Of a stretch of 64,000 bases of DNA, positions 47,410 to 60,420 are shown one piece after another (the stretch's first letter is position 1; every line of letters begins with the position of its first letter). The stretch spans positions 14,629,001 through 14,693,000 of the forward strand of contig OW285196.1 of the NCBI GenBank assembly GCA_935421135.1, written 5' to 3'. The notes beneath the pieces were generated by a model. The model did no database searches. It was not told the origin of the DNA and was given only the letters and a program-made list of their open reading frames with translations. This DNA comes from Bugulina stolonifera. Taxonomy: Eukaryota > Bryozoa > Gymnolaemata > Cheilostomatida > Bugulidae. Made by a program: the position numbers and the translations under genes.

Positions 47410-47571
47410 TTATCGCCAGTGCAACCCACCGCGATTTTGCATAGCTAAGCCACCACCATAACCGCCATGATAATCTCTACCATCTTCCATAGAAGCATTT
47501 GCAACTTGAATAGCTAATCCAAATAAGACGAGGCTGCAGATGAACAGGGCCATAAATCTTAGAGTCTTCAT
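47410..47571 (-). CDS. Signal-peptide exon of a decaying family member (47 kb)
   Basis: The ATG at 47,571 follows the acceptor TTTTAG at family spacing. It codes a 26-residue signal peptide ending Ala-Asn-Ala and a Gly/Tyr-rich spacer, then TAA after 53 residues. A GTGAGA donor lies a few bases past the stop, at the position used in relatives, so splicing there cannot extend the protein. The downstream Cys exon is reduced (47,259-47,318). It may now be a short secreted Gly-rich peptide or a pseudogene. The promoter block (47,955-48,160) and 5' donor GTAAGT are still intact. Confidence 0.45.
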   Translation of the reverse strand: MKTLRFMALFICSLVLFGLAIQVANASMEDGRDYHGGYGGGLAMQNRGGLHWR

Positions 47572-47954
47572 AATCTTTTAGAACTTCTCTAAAATTTATG
47601 ACAGAATTTAGTCGATTGCATGTAAAGAAATGCAAAGAAATTTACATGTACATGTATGTGTAGCGCATACACAAGTTTAACTTGGATAGCACATTTACAT
47701 ATGTATTTGTAAACTGAAACAGCGAATACATCCATGAACCTTGTCAGTGATTGTCAAATGTTTACACAGCAAGCTATAGAGTTTATACGGTCGTTCCAAC
47801 TGTCTGAATATTCTATCAAACAATCTATCCTGTAAAAGACACATTACTTACTGTATGAATTCAACTGTTTTCTCTATAAATGCAAGATATGAAAGCAGGT
47901 GACTGCAAAAAGACATTCACCAGTTGCAAATAAATAGCTTTCCTAGTGACTTAC

Positions 47955-48160
47955 TGTACATGTGATGATTCCAATTCAGATAATAGTGTATTCTTACAGC
48001 AAGAAGAGTGAGTTACTGTGTAGTTGTATTTCCATCTGCATGACCTGTATATACCTAATTTACATAAGTTATAGCCAAGCATGTGATTTATGAGCGTCAC
48101 CAGCACTATCAAACAATATAGATGGCGCTAGTTGACAAGTGGCAGTTCAATTACCAAATC
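47955..48160 (-). promoter_or_regulatory. Family promoter block (47-kb member)
   Basis: The leader ends at 47,955 before GTAAGT. The conserved upstream block at 48,075-48,120 (catgtgatttatgagcgtca on the plus strand) is kept. The TATA is weak (tatata at about 48,049-48,053). Confidence 0.5.
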
Positions 48161-48978
48161 AATTTTGTGCCATACAGTTGCAATAGTTATGGAATAATCT
48201 TTTAATGTTATTGCCATTATTTATGTATCTACATGTTACTGTATATCATTCTACATGTACTTGAAAACATAAATTACTCAATCTGTATCTCAGCAGATTA
48301 ACTGTAGTAATTTAACCTGACTTGTGATTCAATACATTAACATAAGACATGTAAATCATTCCATTAATAAATAAGGGCCAGTGTAGGAAATATTCAGTAA
48401 ACTATGAAAGTAAAATTTGTTGGTATAAATATACTAAACAGTAGCAAAACTACATATTAAACCACTACTGTCGCACCATTCAATATTTTCAAATAATCTT
48501 GTTCATCCTTTTTCAGTAATAGTACAGAAGCAACCTCTGGATATCTTGAAAAAAAATAGCCGTTCTAGCAATCGAAGTGGGGCCACATAAAAAAACATGT
48601 ATCTAGATCAGAATTTTGTGCTGATTTCAAAAATGACATTTCTACACCTCCTAAGGTGCCAGTTCTAGGTATAATGGCAAGTTTTAGTACTATTGTACAG
48701 ATTCTATCGATTTCGAAAATTGTTATGTATAACCAGGACACCACTATCACACACTTCTAATGTGTTTGAGAAACTCTGTTTAAATTACATAATGTAACAT
48801 TTAACAAAGGAACACATTTTAAAATAGCATAAAGTTAGGAATAGTTTGAAAAATATCTGTTAATATCCGCTACTGAACTTGTGAGATTCCTATGAACATA
48901 CAAGTCATAGATTTGTACACCATTATCCTACACCTCTCTATCTACATTTCCTACTTGTTTACATCCTACACCAATAGG
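48160..48978. other. Upstream flank of the 47-kb member
   Basis: No supported gene. Unit-type sequence fades out near 48,500. Confidence 0.45.
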
Positions 48979-49247
48979 CTAGGCATGAAGAGTTGTGAGC
49001 AGCAACAATAATAATCCAGTTAATGAAAATACTATACAAATTAAAGTGACCTCGGAGACTAAGAGGCCTTTTAGAAGTTGATAAAAACACTCAAATACTG
49101 CCATCAGAGTTGCTTTCAAAACTTGGTAGAAATGCATTACTTCTGGTTGCATTACTAGATATGCATGCAGGTACAAAACATGTTGCATCAATGATCTGAG
49201 GATGCAGCCTAGGAATCCAGTGGCCAATTCGGTGCTGCTTGGATTAG
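48979..49247 (-). CDS. Candidate terminal exon with hydrophobic end
   Basis: The minus strand has the acceptor CACATTGCAG, then about 88 open codons and a stop. The composition is protein-like, with an internally repeated F-Y-Q-L/V-L-K motif (two copies about 18 residues apart) and a C-terminal Leu-rich membrane segment. No upstream exon was found with a matching donor. Not recognised, and coding is uncertain. Confidence 0.3.
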
Positions 49248-49259
49248 TCTGCAATGTGA

Positions 49260-52200
49260 TAGTTCACCTTAGAACCACCCTCCACCTCTGAGAAACTGAT
49301 TGGTATATCAATTGATAATGTACATGTACAAGTATTAATTCCCAGCTTGCAGTTTCATGAGTTTATGTTTCTTATAGTGACCAGTGAACGCTTGCAATAT
49401 TTCTATAGGGGAGTATTTGTTGTTAAATCAGTTATAAGCATTCATCTGCATATTTAGGATATATAGATGTAAGCCGAGATGCATATATATGAGGGCCTAC
49501 GTGTATATCTACTAGGAGGTTAAGAAGTATTAAATCATAAATTTTTGAAATTATAGGCCTATAATACATGTCCCTATTAATAGTACTGAATATGCATAAT
49601 ATAGGCACTGTAGTTGGGACCCAAGGATGTTAGTAGCCTGAAGACTGGGTTTAGTTGGCTTGTACATGTGAATGTTATACAAGCAGTTGGTGTGTTGTAA
49701 TGCCCAATTATTATCTTTTACAGTTTTTTATGTTACTTAGTGTTACTATAATTTTGGTTTCAATTATGTGGAAAGTTAGAGGCTGTCACACAAATGTGTT
49801 TTTATGTAAAATACTTTGCAAGTTATTCAATCAAAAAACACCTTGCCTCTTCCTAATATCTGGCATCATCATGGTCTATCATGCTGACTCTGAGGCTCCC
49901 CTTTGGCATTTTTCTCTTCTTGATCCCCATGAATTTTATCTAATACCCCTTCTACGTTTCCTAGATACAACTACATAATTATTGTAAGTAGGCCCCCTAC
50001 ATGTAGTAACAGCCCAGTGTACAGAGATTACTTGTTTTAACTGCTAGTGTTTGTAAGGAACTTCCTAAGTGGGCATGGTTATGGTTTTGTCTGATCTTTT
50101 TATATAAATTAGCAAATAATGCTTGTCTATGGTGACACAGGACTTTCAGCATGCACACTTTCTGATGGACTTGGTGATTTTATGATTTCGTTCGGTTTAT
50201 TAAATCTATTGACAATTTGATCACACTTTAAATATAGAGCAATAACCACATATTATACTTATGTAGCATGAATATGTAATTTACTTAAAACATCAATAGT
50301 TTGCAATTTAACATCAAAATGTAACATTATTATGTAGTTTATTTCACCTACCACTATTAGTTATGTTCAGTACTAAAAGCAGGAAATAAATAAATTACAC
50401 TACTTATGAACACACATGGCGAATTTGAGAGCCAACGACTTTTTGGTCTACTTCCCTGTTGATATTGCATGTAGCATGATTCATTGAATATTGCTCTCTA
50501 ATACTGCAAGTAGCCTATGTTATATAGTAGAAGGATGTACATGTATGTATGGGTATATTATCTACTGTACATGTATATAGATATAGGTGTATTACATGCA
50601 CCAAAATACCTAGAGTAATGAAGTATTGATGACTTTTAGTTGCTAGAGACAGTTTGTTCATCAATTTTGAAGAATACTAGTTAGGAAAAGGGACACAAGT
50701 TCTCCCTGAGTGAATGTTGAGACCAATTTTCTATATGCAGCACATCAGAACACATTCACACCTATTCCTCACTTTTGGGGGTTAATATGGTCAAGAGAAT
50801 AACTGGTGTGTCTTTGATATTTTCACAGCAGTAAAACCAACAACTATCTATTGTTGTAGCTGTTGTATTACCTCAGTCTAACACATTACAAACCTCCCAC
50901 AACTCAATTCATATAGCCATTAGGGCATTATAGCAGTAGCAATCCTAATCAACAATATTATAACTACATGTATCTAGTATTGCTAGTTATGGCTAGTAAT
51001 ACTAGTAACTGCTATTTGGCCATGTGCAGCTGTTGTTATTGTGGTTACTATAGAAATCCGCAGGCACAACCACTTCTAATTGGACAGTGTTTGCCGTCAC
51101 GCATGAGCACTAACACTAAAGCAATCTTTTCCGGCTTATCAATGGCGATCTGACAAATGTTTGTTATTTTTACTTGCACGATAAATCAATTGACCACAAC
51201 AACTATACTGGCACTATGTGAGGTGTAGAAACTTGCATATCAAAATATTTATGTATAATTAAGAGTTTCATGCAAAAAATACCTGGCCCCACCTCAATTG
51301 CTAGAAATCTTTATAAAAAGGGAGGTTGCTTCTGTACTATAAGATTGATGTGTTGTTTGTCTTTGGTAACCTAGCAGCTGCCAAGAAAACCCTATTTTAA
51401 TATTGGCTGATTTCACCTTCAATCAGCCTATGCTGGGAATTTTGGAAGCTCTCAAGCAGTTAATATAAAACTGTGCTACAGAGATAGCCATAGGACTTGC
51501 AATGCATTGCATTGTTTTTTGTGGGCATGACTCTAACTTACTTATTCATCACTGTGCACAAGAGTTATTTATAGAATGACAGTTAGTGTTGGCTCAATAA
51601 GATTACTGGGCTATTTGATGTTAGTAGCTTACCTATGTACATAAGTTACAAGTATAGACTTAGAACAGGCATAGCCATAGGAACTTAACAGGTCTCAATG
51701 CTGAATGGAGGTCATAATAGCCAATATTCAAATGAGTTTATCTTGGCTGCCACTAGGTTTACAAAGACAAACAGCACATCAATCTTCATGAAATAAGATG
51801 ACCAGTATTCTTTGCAAATACTGAATGGTGAGACAGTAGTGGTTTAAATGATGCAGAGGTTTGTAGCAGTCAAGTTATTTTTATCATGGAATCAGTGGTA
51901 GGACAAAAAGCTTAAATCTTACTGATAATAGAAATACTTAGTGAGATGATGATAATTATATGTACCTACCTCTACATACTAAATGTCACTGTTCAATGGA
52001 CCATGTACATGTAGATCCATTTAAAAACAACATTAAATCTGTCTCAAAACCAGTAAAATTTCAAATTATACATAGGTATGGTATATAGATAATACAGTGC
52101 ATGTATGCCATGCATTACTGATCATATACATGCAAAGCCTTAAAATAAAATAATATTACAAGTTCTATAGGAATTATCTATCTCCCCATCCATAAACAAC

Positions 52201-52480
52201 TTGATAACATTGCTATGGTTTACTACTGGCTACTAAATTACTAGGACATACTTGTAATATCGGAACATACCCCGACTAGCATGCAGCGTAAGGCTATATC
52301 TTGTGTGTTAGCTAAGCAATGCCCGATCTCAATGCACTGATACTAACTTTAGTAAAGAAAGATCTGTGGTTTAGCTAATCAACATACTTGTTGGAGTGAG
52401 ATTCATGTCTACTTCCTACAAGTGTAGTCCTTGAACATCCATCTTACTAATTTGACTATGCAGTGTACTCTATCACATAG
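49260..52480. other. Unassigned region
   Basis: No gene that I can support. A TATA-like tttataaaaagg lies at about 51,311-51,322 with no convincing downstream frame. 51,880-52,030 and 52,570-52,700 are repeated at 56,850-57,000 and 57,020-57,115. Confidence 0.5.
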
Positions 52481-52498
52481 CCTACATGTAGATCAGCT

Positions 52499-52536
52499 TG
52501 ACCTGCATGTACATATACATGTATACATGCAGGTCA
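52499..52536. repeat. Perfect 13-bp inverted repeat
   Basis: TGACCTGCATGTA and its exact reverse complement are separated by 12 bases. The arms contain TGACCT and AGGTCA, nuclear-receptor-type half-sites in everted arrangement. Confidence 0.85.
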
Positions 52537-52539
52537 GGC

Positions 52540-53889
52540 TCTTCTCTACACTCCCCAATAGTGATAAATGACATATTCTATAAGCATTGGAAGGTTTCAC
52601 TAATAAATATTTACTTGACAGTAAATATTCCAGTTTGTTTAGCAACTGGACAGGTCTGAATAGACTAAACATAGCCTGGCTAAGCAGACCACATGAGTAC
52701 CATGTATGTTCAGAAATAATGCAAGAGTTTTGTTTAAGTAGGCAACCTTCTACATGTCCTAACTGACACCCAGCTGTTTGGTAAGCTACTAATGATCTTA
52801 CCATTTATATACATATACATATCAGACATACAATAATGTACATGTAGTTCCAGTAAAAGACACTTACTCAGAGGTCTGCCAACTCCTTCAAGTCATGTCT
52901 AATTACATGATATTTCAACCAACATGGCTAACTTTTAATAGCTTCCATTATGACACTATATCCCTTGAGGCTGGTGAGTATCGACTATGAGTCCTCTTTG
53001 GAATTTTGGAGAAAATCGGTCGTGAGAGCTTGCCAATACATGTCACATGAATAATTAAAATGTGCATATATCATAGAGATTTATTTGAATTTTTAAAATA
53101 GACAGATAATAATTCAACAGCTGAATAATAAATCTTCTCAACAATTTGGCAGTAAAGCTACAGACTGTAAAACAAAAATATAATATAATTTATATGTACT
53201 GTCACAGTCAAGTTGGTTAACCAATAGTGTTCCACTGCAATGAGCTAAATTCATGTGCAATACTTGGATAAAACCACATTACTGATTGATTGGATTATTT
53301 AATTATTCATATTTCCAATCCTTTTACAATTTCTACTAATGCTACTAGTGATGAGAGAGGAATAATACATGGAACCATGCATTGCTAAAGACTATGTTGG
53401 AGCATTATTATATCGGCAAGTTCATGGTGACTACTTGTTGATACCTCTGTAATTGATAACTGATACACATATTTATGTAAAGAACAGACTACTTGCGCGT
53501 GTAGGTTATCATTTGTGTTGCCTCATTTTTCTCTCTATTAAGAAAAATGCATGACACAGGAATACAAATTAAAAATTACAATATGCCATGGTTACACAGA
53601 AATATTTTATTGAATGCCATCAGAAAACAATTATCAACACCCCAATATAGCCCCATAAATGACACTTGACTGTAATTAGTACATTATGGACTGCGGGGAG
53701 CAGAAAATAAATTTGCAGTAACAAAACTTTGGAAAAACTGAAGTATATTTTACAGAGTGTTTCATAAATACATACCAATTATAGAATTAAGGTCAATCAC
53801 TTTTTGAAAGAAGACTTGATAAAGTAGCTCAATGTACCCACCATGTATTTTCCAAAAATGGATGAGTGATTTTGCTGGGTGGGCTTAAG
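52540..53889. other. Left flank of the 54-kb member
   Basis: Unit-type sequence without a gene, including the conserved 3' block with AATAAA at 53,611-53,606 (minus) for the 54-kb member. Confidence 0.5.
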
Positions 53890-53956
53890 TTATGATGTGA
53901 TTCCACCTGTTGTTGAATCTGTAGTCTTTCGGCATTCATCTCTGCATTCCTGTTTG
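53890..53956 (-). pseudogene. Truncated Cys exon (54 kb)
   Basis: Keeps only the last C-x3-C, followed by a Thr/Ser-rich end and a TAA. The acceptor region reads CTAATAG. The phase does not match any donor in the signal-peptide exon at 54,099, so I see no in-frame join. Confidence 0.5.
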
Positions 53957-54098
53957 CTATTAGGAGATGATGAAATTATATGTTATTTTCTCTTTTATAC
54001 AATTTTTAAGTGTTTTAAACAGAATGAGGTCAAAGCAATAACATTACTAAATATTATGGTAGCTTTGGTTCTCATGTTTACAGCTACTGGAAACTAGC

Positions 54099-54248
54099 TT
54101 AACCACCACGTCCACCACCACCATAAGGCATATCCAATTTTTTATTGAATGCACCGGCTTGTTGCACAGCAGCATTGACAACTTGAGCAGCCAACCCCAG
54201 TACGACGAGACTGATGATGAGCAGGGCCACAAATCGTGATGTGTTCAT
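54099..54248 (-). CDS. Signal-peptide exon of a decaying family member (54 kb)
   Basis: The ATG at 54,248 follows TTTTAG at family spacing. The signal peptide of about 26 residues ends Val-Asn-Ala. A short spacer with a poly-Gly end reaches a TAA after 49 residues. The position of the family donor has ATGAGA instead of GTGAGA, so it is destroyed. The upstream non-coding exon ends in GC-AAGT rather than GT. It may still make a 49-residue secreted peptide. Confidence 0.4.
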   Translation of the reverse strand: MNTSRFVALLIISLVVLGLAAQVVNAAVQQAGAFNKKLDMPYGGGGRGG

Positions 54249-54649
54249 ATTCTCTTAGAATCTCTAAAATTCATGGCAGAATTTAGTCAATTACATGCAT
54301 GAGCATGTGTAATAAAGAAATCTACACTGTACATGTACATATATGTAGCCCGTGTACATTTTTTACCTTAAATAATACTTTTATTTGCGAAACTGCAATA
54401 TGTACCCATGAACCTTGTCAACTAATTGCCAAAATTTTACATAGCAAGGTATAAAGTTTTTACAGTCTCTCTGTCTACCTCGCTATTCTATTAAACAACC
54501 TACCCAGCAAAATACTGGTTAATTACTGTATAAATTCAACTGTTTGCCTTACACGTATATGTACATGCAAGATATGAAAGCAAGCAACTTACTGTAAAAC
54601 CAGCATTCACCACTAATCTTGTAAATAAATACTTTTCCTAGTGACTTGC

Positions 54650-54850
54650 TGTGCAAGTGGTGATTTCAGTGCAGATATTAGTAATATTCTTCCAGAAAGA
54701 AGAGTGAGTTACTGTGCAGTAGTATATCCATCTATATATTATCTAATTTACATAAGTTATAGCCCAGCATGTGATTGATTAGCATCACCATCACTAGTCT
54801 GACAATATAGATGACGCTAGTTGACAAGTGGGAGTTCACTTACCAAATCA
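54650..54850 (-). promoter_or_regulatory. Family promoter block (54-kb member)
   Basis: The block with 'catgtgattgattagcatca' is diverged but aligned to the other promoters. The first-exon donor is GCAAGT, a possible GC-AG intron or a sign of decay. Confidence 0.45.
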
Positions 54851-57190
54851 ACCTTGTCCCATACAGTCGCAATAATTATGGAATAATTTTTATAATGTAA
54901 TTGATATCATATGCATTTACATTGTATATCATTCTGCTTGAAAACATGTGCATCTCAGAAGAGTATTTTAACCAGAGTTGTGATTCCACACATTAACTTA
55001 AAACATGTAAATTATCATGTTAATAGATAAGGGTCAGTGTAGGAAATATTCAGTAAACTATGAAACAGTAGCATAAATACACTGTACATGTAAATGGGGT
55101 AGTCATTTGTAGCAGTCAAAGCAATGTTATGGCAGGTATCTCTAGATATTGCAGTGTATAGAGTTTTATATTATACAAGTACATCTTGGTAGTGATTGGC
55201 TAAATGTTGGAGTTGTGTGTTCTACTGCTCTCCACACAGTCTACCTACAGTCACAGCCAAAAGCCTAAGAGCACCTCTTCTCATAGGAGTTTTATACAAA
55301 TTAAAGCCTAATTTTCCTAAAAAATATTATATTTATTATATTATGTAAAATGTAGACCTCTAAATATTTAAAGTTTTAAGGTAGCATTAAGACCACCCAG
55401 CTATCTAGTGGCACAATAATATTGAGTGCCTAGATATTTACTATTCTAGTACTGTTAGTTATCCTATGCTTGCGGCTTCCGGGCTATATTTAGAACAACT
55501 AGACCACAACGCAATGTATAGGCATGTAGAATAACGCAATGATAGCAGCTGTATACAGTGTGGCCAAATGGAATACCGGACCTACCAATAAAGGCAGCTA
55601 GTTATTGCCAGCAAAAGTAAAGCCCAGAAAAATTCAAAAACTCGCACAAGTTATCCTACAGCTATATTAGTAAATCCTGTGAAATCATTTGTCCACTATT
55701 GTACTCTTTCTATGCAAACAGCTTGAATTCAACAATTTTCTCTATATAACATAAAGCACGCAGTTGCGTCTTCATAACAAAGTTGCATTTGGATCAGCAT
55801 CCAATAGTGCTAATGAGTCAAGCATGGGCAAGAGAACACAACTCTGCTTATAGTAGCACAAATGCAATAAACCTACAATGTAAGTAAGAGATGCTGCTTT
55901 GAACATAGACATAAACCACATGCCATAACCCCTTGAGCATGAGTAAACAAGAATACTAAACAGAAGAATAGAGTAGGAAATATTTTTGAGTAGAACAGCA
56001 TTAGTACTGTGCACATGTGTGTCCACCTCCATTGTGGACTTCGCCTGACACTACGTATAACTGATCTGTACAGGGAGATTCTATTATCCTAAGTTCTCCT
56101 CAATTGTCAAAATGGACATATATCAAATAGATATACTTGAATTTATAAAATTAATGGAAATGGATTTAACAACCAGATAATAAATCATTTTAACTAATCA
56201 ATCAACATATTTTAATTATCCAGTTGATGAATGATATTCTACAGTTTATGTGATGTATCTACTAATTATACCAAAGCTGAGAAGATGATGGTACATGGTA
56301 AAATATCGTGTTGGAGTATTTTGATATCAACAAGGTAATGTGGTTGCTAGTTGATTCCTCAACCTCTGTAATCAATCATTGGATAAACTGCACCAGTGTA
56401 ATTGTAAATAGCACAGTATATGCCACTTCTAAACAGTAGACTGTGTTTGTTTCTGGCCCCATATTCTTGTTATTATGTAAAGTGCTTTGAACAAAACTTA
56501 AACTTTAAAATTGCAAAATATATTATACAGATATCATATTTGGATTGAACTCCATCAGAAAACCCGTATTTCTTAGAAAAATATTAATATCACAATATAC
56601 AGCACCTTGAATGGCCCCATGTTATAATTGTAATGCTATAGAATAATAGGAATAGAGAGCAAATTTCCAGTAGCCAAACTGTGAACAAAATTAAATATAG
56701 GCTACAGCAGACACAGTAGCCTGAATGTGTCTGTGAGTCCTGGTGATTATTGCTTGAACATAGGACACTACTGTCACAGTGACAGATCTTCTCTCTGTAA
56801 ACCAATCAGAATCAACTGGATACGTGCTGATGTTTAGATTAAACACTCAAGTTATTTTTACCATGGGATCAGTGCCAGGACAAGCAGCTTATATCTTACT
56901 GAAGATAGAAACACTTGGGGAGATGATGATATGTGCCACCCTCTACATATTAAATGTCACAGTTCAATGGACCATGTCGATTCATTCAAAAACAACATTG
57001 GAATAGCAGTGATTGACGATTTTTCACTTGACAGTAAATATTTCACTTTGCTTGACTAAAGATAACTGAATAGACTTGAATAGACTAAATTAAGCTGTGC
57101 TAAGTAGACCACAGTCATGATTACCACTATCCCCAACCTGTATGGAAACATACAAACATTTAAGCAGTAACAGTACTAGTAGGAACATAG
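54850..57190. other. Gene-less unit remnant
   Basis: Unit-type sequence (56,040-56,640 matches 1,940-2,460) continues to where a Cys exon should be (about 56,850-57,000), but a block shared with 51,880-52,030 stands there instead. An 86-codon minus-strand frame at 55,772-56,032 begins with ATG but has no other support. Confidence 0.5.
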
Positions 57191-57218
57191 TGATTTGTAC
57201 ACTACTAATGATGCTGTG

Positions 57219-57365
57219 TACATGTACATAATAAATGTACATAATACAAGTCATATGCATAATACATGTACATAATACATATACATAATACATATACATA
57301 ATACATATACATGATACATATACATAATACATGTGCATAATACATGTACATAATACATTGTACAA
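57219..57365. repeat. 13-bp microsatellite-like array
   Basis: Repeats of cataatacatata and close variants, about ten copies. Minus-strand open frames through it are incidental. Confidence 0.9.
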
Positions 57366-57537
57366 TATACTATATAATTCCACTCACTCTGAGGTATGAC
57401 AACTTCTCCAGAGTTACACGTATGTCTGATTGTGTCTAATCCTCTCAACCAACAATTGGATGGCCATTTATTTAATAGCTTTCATTCCATCCATTGAGAA
57501 TAGCAAGTGAAGAGAGCCTAGATAGATGTACATGTGC

Positions 57538-57620
57538 AACTGTACAAATGTACAAATGCACAAATGTACAAATGTACAAATGTACAAATGTACAAATGTA
57601 CAAATGTACAAGTGTACAAA
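57538..57620. repeat. 8-bp tandem repeat
   Basis: About ten copies of tgtacaaa with a few substitutions. Confidence 0.9.
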
Positions 57621-57699
57621 TGTGCAAATGTATGTGAGTATGCAGCAGTAATGATAAAGTAAATTAGTCATGTATTCATCAAGGGCCTGCACCATATTA

Positions 57700-58440
57700 C
57701 AGTCATGCCTAATTTAAATGTACAAGTATGTACATATGCATTGTGTAATGTATAAAGTTGATGGGAATGGATAATCACAAGTAATAACTTCAACCAATCA
57801 CCATCAAGTTTCTGTAAAACACAAAGTAATATTATAATATTCAATTGGGTGAACCTAATAAATTACTTTTAATTTCTTTTCTGTTTCCTCTCTAGCAGAC
57901 ATCAGTGACTTATTGTGGTAGCCGGGATGACCTACGCTGACACTCCAGCAAGGCTGATCTTCATAACGGTTCCCATATCTGACGTTGTACGTGCATTTCC
58001 CTGTTTATAATGACCTAATTATTGATGTACTGTACACTATAGATTCTAACTGGCTTTATAACTTAATAATATGTATAACTTGTCTTTGATACCTATGTAA
58101 TGTTGGAATAATAATTCACTGTGAGAACTTTGTTGTATTATTTCGTAATTCCACCTGTTTTGAGTCAATGTCTCTGTTTTCACCATTTAAATGTCAGTAT
58201 GTGGTTTGCTGATTTTTGCCTTCCAAGTAAAACCACAACCATTTTTTGCTGCTAGATTGCTGTATTATGCCTGTCATCTGTTATAACCAATAATCAGTTA
58301 GTGAGCAAACGTCAAAGGATAAAGTAGATTTCTAACATGTAATGGGGTCTCACAATTAGTTGCAATCAATTTATTATGTGATTCCTATCATTTTAAGCAT
58401 CTTTTGTAAAAAGCCCACCTTGAAGCATACTTTCATAGCT
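57700..58440. other. Short unassigned stretch
   Basis: No gene or repeat that I can support. Confidence 0.5.
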
Positions 58441-60420
58441 AAGTTAGTTCCAGGCCTTGGTCCCATTGGACCTTGAAGCCCGAACTCCCTACTAAGATAG
58501 AACATATTCTTTCTGAAAAACAACCTAAGCTATGTAGTACCAGTGTGCGCCATGAAAGTATTTGTGCAGCCTTGCAAATCGTCCTGGTGACCAGTAAATA
58601 ATATCCAACAGATTCCCATTAAATGTTGCATATTGTGTGCAAAATTCTGATTGGCCAAGAGAACAGTTTTTATTCAAACAGAAATTAAATCTGTAATAAG
58701 ACAACTCCTTACGAAGTAGTTTTACAGTTATTGTATGCTATTAGGTAGCTCTGGGCTACATTTGTGAGTTACCTGCCCTTTAAAGCTGTGTGATTGTGAA
58801 GCCAACGTTTGACACCAAGCATAAAATATTATAATGTAATATAATATATATGTTTTGCTCAGAATTGACGCTTTATTACAGTATATATGGTGACCATTTG
58901 AACACTAGAAGCACTAGAACCCTGTGATACTTAAATGTTGTCTCTTTGAAGGCATTGTATAAATAAATCAGTAGGAATTAATCACGTTAAGTAATGGACA
59001 GGAGCAGCATGCTGTGGAGTTGTTTACCTGTTACACAGTGCTACATGTGAAGCAGTACTGGCAGTTAATGTATCAAGTACTTTATACTTCAATAGCTTTG
59101 TGAAGTTGTGCTCCCATGGGGAACGACTTGAAGAAGGAAAGATAACTCCTGCACATTGTGTCATTATGTTTCGAGCCACAAAATAATGGCATTGTTGCAT
59201 ATTAAGAAGACAATCCATGACAGTCTAATATATACATTCATCGCCTACAAATGAGTCTGCTAACGCTCTATTTCGTTCAGTTCGTTCAGTCTTTGGGTAG
59301 TTGCTGATAGCGTGTTGGCCATAGACAAATGCCTAAAATGATAGTTTGTTCCAAACATGTCCAGTTCCTGTTACTTACTGTAGACTACACATTGTACACT
59401 GTATGCTCGGTGTAGGTATTACAGATCAAATTATATCACAACCACACAACCACACAACCGCACAATCACACAACCACACAACCACAAAACCGCACAATCT
59501 CCCAGCCACACAGCCACACAACCGCACAATCACACAATCACACAACCACAGAACCACACAATCACACAACCACACAACCGCACAATCACACAGCCACACA
59601 ACCGCACAACCGCACAACCACACAACCACTAATACTAATTACCCCAGAAAAACTATACTCCTACAGTGGACTGTATGTTATTTAACCATGTTTTATTTAT
59701 TGACTATCTTACTTGCTCTACCCAATAGGCCAATATTATACTAATACATGTCGTAGATGTAGCTACAGTATTATTACCTTCAAGCTTGCATGTCTATCAG
59801 TGAAACATACAGAAATAACATCACAGATATATTTATTCACTTGTGTAGTTACTGAAGAGCTCAATGTAGCAGGGGCTAATAGGTTCTAATAGACAGTTTG
59901 AAAGCATCTAATTGCTAATCTACATGTACACATGCACACTATAACAACCCTTTATACAATAATCTCATCTGCGTGGCGTACATTAGAAAGGGGTTATTTG
60001 GTAAGTTACTAATGACAATTATAGTGGTACATGAATTCAGTTAATAACACCCACTCTGAGGTATGACAACTTCTTCAATATTCTGTATGACTATGTGTAT
60101 AATGAACAACCAACATTAGGGTAGCCCTCCCCCCCTCCCCCGCTTGCTAATAGCTTCAATTACGACACTACCTACTAATTTTATGAGAGCAGATCTAGAC
60201 TATTTTTGCGTGCATTTCAGTGTACATGTGGATACTGTCTTAGGGAGTTATTATAACTGCTTGCTCATACAGGTAAGCCGATTCAGTGCAATGGGTATAT
60301 ATCATTTAATTATAGCCTACATGTGCATGTATATAACAACATTATGAAACTTGAAGCATAAGGTTTAAAACTCAGATAAATCATTTAAACCGATTAGCGA
60401 TAACCTGCTTTGCACAATTC
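58440..60420. repeat. Diverged copy of block A
   Basis: Matches 350-2,050 in order, including 'ttctgattggcca', 'ctctgggctacatttgtgag', 'gcagcatgctgtggagttgt' and 'ttgctgatagcgtgttgg', interrupted by the CA-rich array. The frame that is open in unit 1 (428-724) is broken here. Confidence 0.8.
59438..59630. repeat. CA-rich tandem array
   Basis: About 23 imperfect copies of cacacaac / cgcacaat-type 8-9-bp units. It is inserted into block A at a point where units 1 and 2 have a single 'accacacaaacacg'-type sequence. Confidence 0.92.

Noticed and set aside
49655..49978. 107-codon plus-strand frame
   Set aside because: Starts at TTG, has a mixed hydrophobic composition typical of AT-rich noise, and no splice or promoter context.
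55772..56032. 86-codon minus-strand frame with ATG
   Set aside because: No signal peptide, promoter or paralog seen; too weak to annotate as a gene.
57090..57695. Minus-strand frames rich in Tyr/Cys/Ile and Thr/Phe/Val
   Set aside because: They translate the 13-bp and 8-bp tandem repeats.
59346..59744. Frames through the CA-rich array on both strands
   Set aside because: Simple repeat translation only.
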